Shown here: positions 37,235-45,307 of the stretch, piece after piece | How positions within the stretch are numbered: the stretch's first letter is position 1 | Layout of the letters: each line of letters opens with the position of its first letter | Origin: Arsenicitalea aurantiaca | GTDB lineage: Bacteria; Pseudomonadota; Alphaproteobacteria; Rhizobiales; Devosiaceae | Length of the DNA: 62,094 nt | Assembly: GCF_003994485.1 (NCBI RefSeq) | Contig: NZ_RZNJ01000009.1 | Location: 1,284-63,377 of the forward strand | Reading direction: 5' to 3' | Made by a program: the position numbers and the translations under genes | The notes under the pieces: generated by a model | Told to the model about the DNA's origin: nothing | Seen by the model: only the letters and a program-made list of their open reading frames with translations | Database searches by the model: none

Positions 37235-37259
37235 GAAACTTTCTTCGATGCCTCCCGTT
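37235..37259 (+). promoter_or_regulatory. ECF-type promoter candidate before the fasciclin gene
   Basis: GAAAC and CGTT are separated by 16 bases, about 54 bases before the ATG. The pattern resembles ECF promoters with a GGAAC -35 element and a CGTT -10 element. It could be read by the sigma factor next door or by the general stress factor EcfG. I did not find a clear copy before the sigma gene. Confidence 0.4.
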
Positions 37260-37312
37260 GCTTCGCTCGTCCAGCTGCAACGACAGCGGATCATCAGGAA
37301 GGAATCCAGATC

Positions 37313-37876
37313 ATGAAGACCACTCTTCGCGCACTCGCCCTGTCCACCATGCTCGGCGCTGCCGCCTTTACCGGCGCTGCCATCGCCCAGGACAATCCGA
37401 TGGTCGGTGGAGCCGAGATGCTCGCCGAACGCAATATCGTGGAAAACGCCGTGAACTCGGCCGACCACACGACCCTCGTCGCCGCCGTACAGGCAGCCGG
37501 GCTCGTCGAGACGCTCTCGGGCGAAGGCCCGTTCACCGTCTTTGCGCCCGTCAACGCCGCCTTCGACGCGCTTCCCGCAGGCACCGTCGACACGCTGCTG
37601 CAGCCTGAGAACCAGGCCCAGCTCCAGGGCGTGCTGACCTACCACGTCGTGCCCGGCACCGTGACCTCGACCGACCTCGTCCAGCTCATCAACGACAATG
37701 GCGGCGAATACTCCGTCGCGACCGTTGCCGGCGGCGAGCTCACCTTCTCGCTCGAAGGCGATGGCGTCGTGATCACCGATGCCAATGGCGGCACGGCCAA
37801 CGTCACCATCGCGGACGTGATGCAGAGCAATGGCGTGATCCACGTGATCGACGCCGTCCTGCTGCCCGCGAGCTGA
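37313..37876 (+). CDS. Secreted fasciclin-domain protein
   Basis: 187 residues with a Sec signal peptide (ALALSTMLGAAAFTGAAIAQ) and one FAS1 domain: FTVFAPVNAAFDALPAGTVD (H1 box), VLTYHVVPGTVTSTDLVQ, and ending VIHVIDAVLLP (H2 box). FAS1 proteins act in adhesion or bind ligands outside the cell. GGAAGGA precedes the ATG. A sigma factor and RskA-like anti-sigma factor directly upstream parallel mycobacterial SigK-RskA, which controls the fasciclin proteins MPT70 and MPT83. A strong terminator follows. Confidence 0.92.
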   Translation: MKTTLRALALSTMLGAAAFTGAAIAQDNPMVGGAEMLAERNIVENAVNSADHTTLVAAVQAAGLVETLSGEGPFTVFAPVNAAFDALPAGTVDTLLQPENQAQLQGVLTYHVVPGTVTSTDLVQLINDNGGEYSVATVAGGELTFSLEGDGVVITDANGGTANVTIADVMQSNGVIHVIDAVLLPAS

Positions 37877-37880
37877 TCAT

Positions 37881-37914
37881 CTCGTGTCCCGTGACGCTCG
37901 GGACACGAGGTTTT
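37881..37914 (+). terminator. Rho-independent terminator of the fasciclin gene
   Basis: An 11-base perfect stem (CTCGTGTCCCG with its complement), a seven-base loop and then GTTTT, starting five bases after the stop. Confidence 0.85.
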
Positions 37915-37960
37915 GACGTGCAGGCCGCGCCTGCTTGCGCCTAACCTGCCGTCGACCGCG

Positions 37961-38005
37961 CCCCGCACCCGCCCATCGTTCCCTCCGATGGTCCGGCGTG
38001 CGGGG
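37961..38005 (+). promoter_or_regulatory. Two-tier hairpin in the msrB leader
   Basis: An outer perfect 8-base stem (CCCCGCAC with GTGCGGGG) surrounds an inner 6-base stem (CCATCG with CGATGG) over a seven-base loop, with small internal loops between. It ends 23 bases before the msrB ATG and leaves the GGGAGAGAG ribosome binding site free. It could be a structured leader or chance pairing in GC-rich DNA. Confidence 0.35.
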
Positions 38006-38028
38006 CCGCATTTCATCGGGAGAGAGAC

Positions 38029-38529
38029 ATGAAACGCCGTACTCTGCTGCTCGGCACGTCCGCGCTTGTCGCGCTCGGCATTGGCGGGTTGGCCACGCGC
38101 CCCGGATCGAGCGCACGGGCTGCCGCGGGGCCGTTCGAGATTGAGCTGACCGAAGCCGAGTGGCGCGAGCGCCTTAGCCCCGAGCAGTTCTACATCCTGC
38201 GCGAACACGGCACCGAGCGCGCTTATACGAGCCCGCTCAACGACGAGAAGCGCGCCGGGATCTTCCACTGCGCCGGGTGCGACCTCGCGCTCTTTGATGC
38301 CGCAGTCAAATATGACAGCCGCACCGGATGGCCGAGCTTCTGGGAGCCCATGGTAGGGGCCATCCGGGAAAGCGAAGACCGCAGCTTCGGCATGGTCCGC
38401 ACCGAAGTCCATTGCGCCCGCTGCGGCGGTCATCAGGGGCACGTCTTCAATGACGGGCCGCAGCCGACCGGCCTGCGCTATTGCATAAACGGGCTCGCTC
38501 TTCAGTTCCGGCCCGCCGAGGCAGCGTAG
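38029..38529 (+). CDS. msrB: Peptide-methionine (R)-S-oxide reductase, Tat-exported
   Basis: Repairs methionine-R-sulfoxide. The 166 residues carry two zinc CxxC pairs (CAGCDLALFD and CARCGGHQGHVF) and the catalytic cysteine in RYCINGLAL. The N-terminus KRRTLLLGTSALVALGIGG is a twin-arginine signal, so the enzyme works in the periplasm, unlike most MsrB proteins. Together with the secreted fasciclin protein upstream and the disulfide flavoprotein downstream it suggests an envelope redox function. Confidence 0.9.
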   Translation: MKRRTLLLGTSALVALGIGGLATRPGSSARAAAGPFEIELTEAEWRERLSPEQFYILREHGTERAYTSPLNDEKRAGIFHCAGCDLALFDAAVKYDSRTGWPSFWEPMVGAIRESEDRSFGMVRTEVHCARCGGHQGHVFNDGPQPTGLRYCINGLALQFRPAEAA

Positions 38530-38535
38530 ACCTGG

Positions 38536-38560
38536 GCCGGCGCCCTGCGCGCCGGCACTT
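38536..38560. terminator. Hairpin between convergent msrB and flavoprotein genes
   Basis: GCCGGCGC and GCGCCGGC pair over a five-base loop, followed by ACTTTA on the plus strand. Its position between two converging stops fits a terminator, possibly bidirectional. Confidence 0.6.
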
Positions 38561-38562
38561 TA

Positions 38563-39999
38563 TCAGGGCAGGAAGCGATTGAGCGCGATGATCCGGCGCA
38601 GCCAGGGATTGTGCGTCTGCTCTCGGAAATATTCAGTGCCGAGACGCTTGGCGATCTCGCTCAGGGTCGGGTAGGGCGCGACGAAATTGAGCAGATGGCT
38701 GGCCTTCAGCCGGTTGGCGATGGCGAAGGAAAAAAGCGCGATCAATTCGCCCGCACCCGCCCCCACAATGCCCGCGCCGACGATCCTGCCGCGCCTGTCG
38801 ACGATCATCTTGGCAAGCCCATAGGTCTCGCGCTCGGTGCGTGCGCGGTCGTTTTCCGCAAACGACCAGCGCACCACCCGATAGCCCTCCTTGTGACGCC
38901 GCCGGGCCACCGGCTCGGTGACCCCGATTTCGGCGATCTCGGGATCGCAATAGGTCGCATGCGGGATGAGCTCGGGCTTTTCGGAGACCGGCAGACCGAA
39001 CAGGGCATTCCGGATGACGAGCCCCGCCTGGTAATTGGCGAAATGGGTGAATTGCTGGCCGCCCGCCGCATCGCCCAAAACATAGATGCGGCGGTTGCTG
39101 GTCTTGAGGTTCTTGCCGATCCGCAGCCGGTGGGGAGGCTTCCGGTCGCGCCGCACCTTCGCCTTGGCCAGATCGAGCGGTTCAAGATTTGGCGTGCGCC
39201 CGACAGCAACGAGAATGTGGGAGACGTCGAGCACCTCGCGCGCCTCGCCGCTCTCGATCAGCACGCCGATGCCCTGGCTGCGCGGCTGGATTTCGACGAC
39301 CCGCGTATTGGAGCGGATATCGACGCCATCCTCGGCGACGCGCCGCAGGGCGATCTCGGCGAGCTCGGGATCGCTGCGCTGGAGCGGCGTCGTCGCCTCG
39401 ATCACCGTGACGGCACTGCCGAGCCGGCGATAGGCCTGGGCAAGCTCGATGCCGATCGGCCCGCCGCCGATGATGGCGAGGTGGGTGAGCTTGCGCGTGT
39501 TGGAAAAGATCGTCTCGTTGGTGAAATAGGGAACCTGGTCGAGCCCCGGTATCTGCGGCACGCTCGGGACCGAGCCCGTGGCAATGACAAAGCGGCGGGC
39601 TCGGATGAGCTGGTCTCCCGCCGAGAGGGTTCTGGGATCGACGAACTTGCCCTCGGCCTTGATGACGGTCGCCCCGAGCCCCTCGAAGCGCGACACCGAA
39701 TCATGGGGAGCGATCCCGGCGATGACGTCCTGGATATGCTCCTGCACCCGCCGGAAGCTGATCTGCGGGTCCTGACCGGTTATGCCGAAGGGCTCGCCCG
39801 AGCGCATGGCGTGCGCATGCCGCCCCGCAGCGATCAGCGCCTTGGAAGGTACGCAGCCGAAATTGAGGCAATCCCCGCCCATCTCGCCCTTCTCGACGAT
39901 GACGACGGAGGCGCCGAAGGCACGCGCGGCGGCCGCGACGCTGAGGCCGCCGGAGCCGGCCCCGATGATGCAGAGGTCGGGCGTCAGATATTCAGCCAA
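38563..39999 (-). CDS. Mercuric-reductase-like FAD-dependent disulfide oxidoreductase
   Basis: A 478-residue pyridine-nucleotide disulfide oxidoreductase. FAD motif CIIGAGSGGLSVA, redox cysteine pair GGDCLNFGCVPSKAL, NAD motif LAIIGGGPIGIELA, and second FAD block IYVLGDAAGG. The C-terminal dimer domain reads APYPTLSEIAKRL, where lipoamide dehydrogenases have His-Pro-Thr; the catalytic histidine is thus tyrosine, so it is not a lipoamide dehydrogenase. No mercury-binding cysteine tail is present. The TTG start overlaps the upstream VTT gene by eight bases. In many bacteria the two are fused in one protein. Confidence 0.88.
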   Translation of the reverse strand: MAEYLTPDLCIIGAGSGGLSVAAAARAFGASVVIVEKGEMGGDCLNFGCVPSKALIAAGRHAHAMRSGEPFGITGQDPQISFRRVQEHIQDVIAGIAPHDSVSRFEGLGATVIKAEGKFVDPRTLSAGDQLIRARRFVIATGSVPSVPQIPGLDQVPYFTNETIFSNTRKLTHLAIIGGGPIGIELAQAYRRLGSAVTVIEATTPLQRSDPELAEIALRRVAEDGVDIRSNTRVVEIQPRSQGIGVLIESGEAREVLDVSHILVAVGRTPNLEPLDLAKAKVRRDRKPPHRLRIGKNLKTSNRRIYVLGDAAGGQQFTHFANYQAGLVIRNALFGLPVSEKPELIPHATYCDPEIAEIGVTEPVARRRHKEGYRVVRWSFAENDRARTERETYGLAKMIVDRRGRIVGAGIVGAGAGELIALFSFAIANRLKASHLLNFVAPYPTLSEIAKRLGTEYFREQTHNPWLRRIIALNRFLP

Positions 40000-40804
40000 T
40001 TTGGTCCCGTGAACGTGAGGCTTTGAGCAAGCGATGGGCGCGAAGGCGCTTGAGGAGTACGGGCAATAAGGAGACCACGGCAAGAATAGAGAACGCAATG
40101 AGGATTTGCGGCGTGACGAGCCGGCTCGCGTCGAGCCCGGTCCCGCAGGGCGCTACCCCTTGCGCGCAAGCCTCGGCGCGCTCGGTGATGATGCTGCGCA
40201 GCCCTTCCCCGGCAAAGGCGTAGGCGATGGTCGCAGGAGCAATGCCGACCGCGGTGGTCCAGACGAACACGCGGTAGGGTATGCCGACGATGCCCGGGAG
40301 GATGTTGAGCAGGGTGAAGGGCACGACGGGGGTGAGGCGCAGGAAGAGCAGGTAGCTCGCCGCGTCGCCCTTCAGACCGTCGGCAAAACGCTTGACCCAC
40401 CCGCCCGCACGCGCCCTGAAATGCGCCGCGAGCGCGGAGCGCGCGGCAAAAAAGAGTGCGCTCGCCCCGAGCGTCGCGCCGATAACGACGACGATGCTGG
40501 CCGTCAGCCAGCCGAAAACGAGCCCCATGAGGACCGAAAGAATCCAGGCGCCCGGTATGGAGAGGGCCGTAACCAGTGCATAAAGCCCGAGCCCGAGCGC
40601 AATGGCGAGCATAGGCTCGTCGGCGACGAAGCGCTCGAGCCCGGCATAGCGCAGCGACAGCGCATCGAAATCGAGCAGCCGGTCGACCCTGAAGATGATG
40701 GCAAGCGCAAGAGCAGCTAACAGAAGGCCGATCGGCAGCCAGCGCCGCCAGCCCGGGACGGTCGCCTTGTCCTCCCCGATGTCGTCTTCCGGCGGTTCTT
40801 GCAT
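39992..40804 (-). CDS. TVP38/TMEM64 family (VTT/DedA-like) membrane protein
   Basis: A 270-residue inner-membrane protein. The VTT domain is seen in LVTALSIPGAWILSVLMGLV (re-entrant helix) and LRLTPVVPFTLLNILPGIVG, with about six hydrophobic segments and a basic C-terminus. Family members act as lipid scramblases or transporters; the ligand here is unknown. It is translationally joined to the flavoprotein gene, a pair that occurs as a single fused polypeptide elsewhere, so the flavoprotein probably docks at this membrane protein. Confidence 0.88.
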   Translation of the reverse strand: MQEPPEDDIGEDKATVPGWRRWLPIGLLLAALALAIIFRVDRLLDFDALSLRYAGLERFVADEPMLAIALGLGLYALVTALSIPGAWILSVLMGLVFGWLTASIVVVIGATLGASALFFAARSALAAHFRARAGGWVKRFADGLKGDAASYLLFLRLTPVVPFTLLNILPGIVGIPYRVFVWTTAVGIAPATIAYAFAGEGLRSIITERAEACAQGVAPCGTGLDASRLVTPQILIAFSILAVVSLLPVLLKRLRAHRLLKASRSRDQIG

Positions 40805-40899
40805 GGTCCGTTTCGATTAGCCCGGCGCGGGGGCGAAGTCTCCTCCGGCTCACTGCAAGTTGACAGCCCCCAAGGTCAAGCTGTCGCGGCCGCTTCGCG

Positions 40900-40928
40900 T
40901 TGACTTGGCACCGTCAATTCCCTATAAG
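40900..40928 (+). promoter_or_regulatory. Sigma-70 promoter of the rpmH operon
   Basis: TTGACT and TATAAG are separated by 17 bases, an almost ideal housekeeping promoter. It lies about 112 bases before rpmH and drives the rpmH-rnpA-yidC-yihA run. Confidence 0.75.
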
Positions 40929-41040
40929 CCCGCCCAACTGCCGCGATCCCGGAAGCGTCTCGTTGCGCGCCCGGGGGCGATGGCGCCTATCTAGCGCAAG
41001 CACCGAATTAGAGGAACCGCGCCCGGCGTGGTCTGATGCC

Positions 41041-41175
41041 ATGAAACGTACATATCAGCCGAGCAAGCTCGTCCGCACGCGTCGCCACGGTTTCCGTGCC
41101 CGCATGGCGACCAAGAGCGGCCGCGCGATCATCAACTCGCGTCGTCGCCAGGGCCGCAAGAAGCTCTCGGCCTAA
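41041..41175 (+). CDS. rpmH: 50S ribosomal protein L34
   Basis: A 44-residue, highly basic ribosomal protein with the complete family sequence, from [19 protein letters not shown] to GRKKLSA. It is the first gene of the conserved rpmH-rnpA-yidC cluster close to the replication origin in many bacteria. The open frame upstream of this ATG is not coding. Confidence 0.97.
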   Translation: MKRTYQPSKLVRTRRHGFRARMATKSGRAIINSRRRQGRKKLSA

Positions 41176-41185
41176 AGGCAGGCCG

Positions 41186-41581
41186 GTGACGGCCACGGGC
41201 GACACCCCGAAACGGTTGCGGCGGCTCCTGAAGCGCCGCGAGTTTCTCAGAGCCGCCCGGGGCAGTCGCGCCGGGCGCGCTGGTTTTTCGCTGCAGGCGA
41301 TCGCCGGCGCCGCCGAAGTCCCGGGGCTGGGGTTCACCGTCACCAGAAAGACGGGGAACTCGCCCGAGCGCAGCCGCATCAAGCGCCGGCTGCGCGCCGC
41401 GTCGGAGGCCTGCTCCAGCCAGTTCCGGCCGCATCATGATTACGTGCTCATCGGGCGCCGAGAGGCGCTGACGGTGCCCTTCGAGGCACTGGTCGAGGGG
41501 CTCTCCGGCGCCATTGCCCGGGTTCATGCCGGCAAGGCGCAATCGCAACGGCCCCCGGGCAATCGGAACGAGACACAATGA
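41186..41581 (+). CDS. rnpA: Ribonuclease P protein component
   Basis: Protein subunit of RNase P, which trims the 5' end of tRNAs. The 131 residues include the family blocks RLRRLLKRREFLRAARG, GLGFTVTRKTGNSPERSRIK and RRLRAA, with basic RNA-binding surface. The GTG start ten bases after rpmH is preferred because it opens straight into the family's N-terminus. The stop overlaps the yidC ATG (ATGA). Confidence 0.93.
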   Translation: MTATGDTPKRLRRLLKRREFLRAARGSRAGRAGFSLQAIAGAAEVPGLGFTVTRKTGNSPERSRIKRRLRAASEACSSQFRPHHDYVLIGRREALTVPFEALVEGLSGAIARVHAGKAQSQRPPGNRNETQ

Positions 41582-43398
41582 CCGACAACCGCAATATGAT
41601 CCTGGCCATCGTCCTGAGCCTCGCGGTGCTCTTCGGGTGGCAGTTCTTCGTTGCGGGTCCACAGATCGAGCGCGCCCAGCAGCAGGCCGAGATCGCCCGC
41701 CAGCTCGAGGAGCAGCCCGATGCCGGTCTGCCGACCCCGGCGCTCGGCACGACCCCCGGGGCGGTGACGCCCGAGGTTCCGAGTGCAGCGGCGAGCTTTG
41801 CCGACCGCGACGCGGCGATTGCCGCTGGCCCGCGGGTGCGCATCGACAGCACCGGGCTTCTGGGCTCGATCAACCTGACCGGCGGCCGGCTCGACGATCT
41901 CGAACTGAAGCGCTACCACGAGACGGTCGACGACAGCAGCCCCATCATCTCGCTGCTGACCCCGGCCGGTGCGCCTGCCGCCTATTTCGTCGAGCAGGGC
42001 TGGGTGCCCGCAGGCACGCAGCTGAGCGTGCCCGATGCCCAGTCGGTGTGGACCGTCGAGGGCGCCAACCAGACCCTGACCGAAGCGACGCCCGTGACCA
42101 TTGCCTTCGACAATGGCGAGGGCCTCGTCTTCCGGCGCACCTTCGCGATCGACGAGAACTATCTCTTCACCGTCACCCAGTCCGTCGAGAACCAGGGCAC
42201 GGGCGACGTCGCGCTCTTTCCCTATTCGCGCGTTGCCCGCCACGGCACGCCGCCGGTGGCGAACTTCTTCATTCTCCATGAAGGGCCGCTCGGCGTCCTC
42301 GGATCGCGCAACCTCATCGAGATGAGCTATTCGGACCTCGCCAACGACCAGCAGGTCGATGTCGAGAGCACGGGCGGCTGGCTCGGCTTTACCGACAAAT
42401 ACTGGGCCGCGGCGATCCTTCCCGAGCCCGGCGCGCCGATCAGCGCGCGCTTCTCCTATACCCGCCCCGGCAGTCTCGAGGTCTACCAGTCGAGCTTCGT
42501 CGGGCGCGATCCGGTGGTGGTGGCCCCCGGCGCGACGGGCGAGCATCTGAGCTACGTCTTCGCCGGCGCCAAGGTCGAGGCGATCATCGACAATTACGAG
42601 CAGGGCTACGGCTTTGACCGCATGGAGCTGCTCATCGACTGGGGCTGGTTCCACTTCATCACCAAGCCGATGTTCTACCTGATCCGCATCCTCTACGATG
42701 TGCTGGGCAATTTCGGCCTCGCCATCCTTGCGGTCACCGTGATCATCAAGGGCGTGTTCTTCCCGCTCGCCAATCGCTCCTACGCTTCGATGGCCGCCAT
42801 GCGGCGCGTGGCCCCGGAGATGAAGGCGATCCAGGAGCGGCACAAGGACGACCGCATGGCCCAGCAGCAGGCCATGATGGAGCTCTACAAGAAGGAAAAG
42901 ATCAATCCGCTCTCGGGGTGCTGGCCCATCCTCGTGCAGATCCCGGTCTTCTTTGCGCTCTACAAGGTGCTCTTCGTCACCATCGAGATGCGGCACGCGC
43001 CGTTCTTCGGTTGGATCCAGGATCTGGCGGCGCCCGATCCGCTCTATATCTTCAACCTGTTCGGGCTCCTGCCCTACGATCCGACCGTGGTGCCGGTCAT
43101 CGGGCCGTTCCTCGCCATCGGCATCTGGCCGGTCATCATGGGCATCACCATGTGGGTGCAGATGAAGCTGAACCCGCCGCCGCCCGATCCGACCCAGGCG
43201 ATGATCTTCTCGCTGATGCCGGTGCTGTTCACCTTCATGCTCGGCACTTTCCCGGCGGGCCTCGTGATCTACTGGGCGTGGAACAACTTCCTCTCGATCT
43301 GCCAGCAATGGGTGATCATGAAGCGGCACGGGGTGGAGGTGAACCTCTTCGGCAACATCCTTTCGAGCTTCAAGCGCAAGCCCAAGGCAGCCGAATAG
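41578..43398 (+). CDS. yidC: Membrane protein insertase YidC
   Basis: Inserts and folds inner-membrane proteins with or without SecYEG. The 606 residues have an N-terminal helix ([19 protein letters not shown]), a large periplasmic domain (about 60-350), and five C-terminal helices. The conserved cytoplasmic hairpin is [19 protein letters not shown], and the hydrophilic-groove arginine region is [11 protein letters not shown]. The C-terminus is basic ([11 protein letters not shown]), useful for ribosome contact. Confidence 0.96.
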   Translation: MTDNRNMILAIVLSLAVLFGWQFFVAGPQIERAQQQAEIARQLEEQPDAGLPTPALGTTPGAVTPEVPSAAASFADRDAAIAAGPRVRIDSTGLLGSINLTGGRLDDLELKRYHETVDDSSPIISLLTPAGAPAAYFVEQGWVPAGTQLSVPDAQSVWTVEGANQTLTEATPVTIAFDNGEGLVFRRTFAIDENYLFTVTQSVENQGTGDVALFPYSRVARHGTPPVANFFILHEGPLGVLGSRNLIEMSYSDLANDQQVDVESTGGWLGFTDKYWAAAILPEPGAPISARFSYTRPGSLEVYQSSFVGRDPVVVAPGATGEHLSYVFAGAKVEAIIDNYEQGYGFDRMELLIDWGWFHFITKPMFYLIRILYDVLGNFGLAILAVTVIIKGVFFPLANRSYASMAAMRRVAPEMKAIQERHKDDRMAQQQAMMELYKKEKINPLSGCWPILVQIPVFFALYKVLFVTIEMRHAPFFGWIQDLAAPDPLYIFNLFGLLPYDPTVVPVIGPFLAIGIWPVIMGITMWVQMKLNPPPPDPTQAMIFSLMPVLFTFMLGTFPAGLVIYWAWNNFLSICQQWVIMKRHGVEVNLFGNILSSFKRKPKAAE

Positions 43399-43408
43399 GA
43401 CGCGACAT

Positions 43409-43436
43409 GGGGCCGGGCAACCGGCCCCTCTTCTTT
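43409..43436 (+). terminator. Terminator-like hairpin between yidC and yihA
   Basis: GGGGCCGG and CCGGCCCC pair over a GCAA tetraloop and are followed by TCTTCTTT. It lies 15 bases before the yihA ATG and may reduce expression of yihA relative to yidC. Confidence 0.65.
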
Positions 43437-43450
43437 GTGGGGCAGGCCCG

Positions 43451-44107
43451 ATGAGCGACAAGACCGAAAACACCCCCGAGACCCCGGCACTGCCCGAAGC
43501 GGCACGGCTGCTCTTTGCGCGGCCCTGGAGCTTCATCAAGGGCTGCGTGCGCATCGACGATCTGCCCCCGATGGACCGGGTGGAAATCGCCTTTGCAGGC
43601 CGATCCAATGTGGGGAAATCCTCGCTCATCAACGCACTGGTCGGGGCGACCCGCCTGGCCCGGACCTCGAACACGCCCGGGCGCACCCAGGAGCTCAACA
43701 TCTTTGAGGCGACCGACGCGCCGCTCAGGGTCGTCGACATGCCCGGCTACGGCTTCGCACAGGCGCCAAAGCCCAAGGTGGAGGCGTGGACGCGCCTCAT
43801 TCATGCCTACCTCACCGGCCGCGCGACGCTGCGCCGGGTCTATGTGCTCGTTGATTCCCGGCATGGCCCGAAGGCGAACGACCTCACTGTTATGAACGAG
43901 CTCGATGGCGCCGCGGTCAGCTACCAGATCGTCCTCACCAAGGCCGACAAACCGCCGCTGCGCGACCTCGAAAAGGCGATTGCCGCGGCGCGAGCCGCCA
44001 TTTCCAAGCGGCCGGCGGCGCATCCGGAGGTTCTCGTCACCTCATCGGAAACGGGCGCCGGCATCGACCAGCTGCGGACCGAAATTCACCGGCTCGCCAA
44101 TCACTGA
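43451..44107 (+). CDS. yihA: Ribosome biogenesis GTP-binding protein YihA/YsxC
   Basis: Essential GTPase for large-subunit assembly, also called EngB. The 218 residues contain G1 [15 protein letters not shown]2 [11 protein letters not shown]3 [10 protein letters not shown]4 LTKADK and G5 in VTSSETGAG. It follows yidC as in other alphaproteobacteria. Its end overlaps the end of the opposite-strand unknown gene by seven bases. Confidence 0.95.
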   Translation: MSDKTENTPETPALPEAARLLFARPWSFIKGCVRIDDLPPMDRVEIAFAGRSNVGKSSLINALVGATRLARTSNTPGRTQELNIFEATDAPLRVVDMPGYGFAQAPKPKVEAWTRLIHAYLTGRATLRRVYVLVDSRHGPKANDLTVMNELDGAAVSYQIVLTKADKPPLRDLEKAIAAARAAISKRPAAHPEVLVTSSETGAGIDQLRTEIHRLANH

Positions 44108-45306
44108 TAGCGCGGCAGCATGGTCTCTAGGGCCGTGCGGATGATGCCGAGATAGCGCAGATTGGCCGGATCGGGCGCGCCGATCGTCTCGGGGGCGTCC
44201 GGGGTAGCCAGCGCCACCTCATAGGCTCCGGCGGGATCGAGCGTCTCGATCATCTCCGGATCGAGCGCGAAGCAGGGGCCGATGAGGCATTCTGTCACCT
44301 CGAGCCGGCGCACGGGGAAGAGGCGTGTCGTTTCCCGCCATTGTCCGCTCGTCATCGCAAGGCCCGCCGGAAGCTCCGGGGGGAGCCTTTCTTCCTGCCG
44401 CAGGATATGCGGCACGGGCGGGTTGTCGAGGAGCGCGGCATCGAGCAGATGCAGGATCACGCGCTTGTCGGGCGTCGCCGCAAGCCAGCCGGTGATCGCA
44501 TTGCCGTCAGCCATGAGATAGGGGCGCGGCCATTCGAGCCCGAGCCCGAGGATCTTGCCCGCCGTGTCGGTCAGGACGAGCTTGGTTTCGCCATAATAGT
44601 TGATCGCCCGGGCCCTGAACCCCGCGAGCTCGATGTCGCGTTCGAGGGCAATTGCGGAGACGAGGCTCTCCTGCCAGCTTTCGAACCGCTCATGGGGGAG
44701 CTGGGCGGTCGCATGATCGAGCAGCACGCCCTCGGCAAGCTCGGTCGCTTCCCTTTGCAGGATTGCGAAATTCTCGGGCCCGAACACCTGTTGGAGAATG
44801 GCGAGATAGGTTTCCATCGCGATCCGTGCCTCTTCGTGCACAGGTTTGTAGAGAGGGTCTGATGGCGGCAGGCCGTCGCGATGGCTGGCGATGAGAAAGA
44901 GCCCGAAGGCGAGACGGGCCGAAACGATCTGCGCGTTCTGGTAGAGCCCGGAGGGATCGGCTTCGCAACTGGCGGGCACGAGCGCATCGGCCTGGGCCTG
45001 CAGCGCGTCGAGATGGCCGAAATAGGCGAGGGCCCAGTCCTCGTCGTCGCCATCGGCGATGATGTCGGCTTCGTCCTCGAAATAGCCGGCCTCCTCGTCG
45101 GCGCGCCGGTATGCATCGTCGACGAGGATCTCGAGCGCCCGGCGTTCGGTCGCGCGCATCAGGAGGCAATGATTGTCATGGACTTCGATCGCACGGAGCC
45201 GCGCATAGTCATCGACCGCGCTCTGCGCGAGGGTTGGCGCGTTGCTCGCCGCCAACGTCCAGAGACCCGCAAATCCGATCGCCAGAACCCGCCGCGCGAA
45301 AGACAT
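44101..45306 (-). CDS. Exported protein of unknown function, paralogue B
   Basis: 401 residues with a Sec signal peptide ([22 protein letters not shown]). The mature part is acidic and mostly helical up to residue 200, then more beta-like. Four cysteines stand out: one in DNHCLLM, one in ASCEAD, and a pair in [11 protein letters not shown]. It shares the same layout with the gene just upstream: start of mature part, YLxxLxxxxGxENF block and the C-terminal C-x-x-GPCF motif. The ATG is one base after the upstream stop. I do not recognise the family. Confidence 0.75.
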   Translation of the reverse strand: MSFARRVLAIGFAGLWTLAASNAPTLAQSAVDDYARLRAIEVHDNHCLLMRATERRALEILVDDAYRRADEEAGYFEDEADIIADGDDEDWALAYFGHLDALQAQADALVPASCEADPSGLYQNAQIVSARLAFGLFLIASHRDGLPPSDPLYKPVHEEARIAMETYLAILQQVFGPENFAILQREATELAEGVLLDHATAQLPHERFESWQESLVSAIALERDIELAGFRARAINYYGETKLVLTDTAGKILGLGLEWPRPYLMADGNAITGWLAATPDKRVILHLLDAALLDNPPVPHILRQEERLPPELPAGLAMTSGQWRETTRLFPVRRLEVTECLIGPCFALDPEMIETLDPAGAYEVALATPDAPETIGAPDPANLRYLGIIRTALETMLPRYQ

Positions 45307-45307
45307 G

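Noticed and set aside
41524-43740. 738-codon open frame opposite yidC
   Set aside because: It is the mirror of a strongly coding gene in GC-rich DNA; composition is His/Arg/Asp-rich with no motif.
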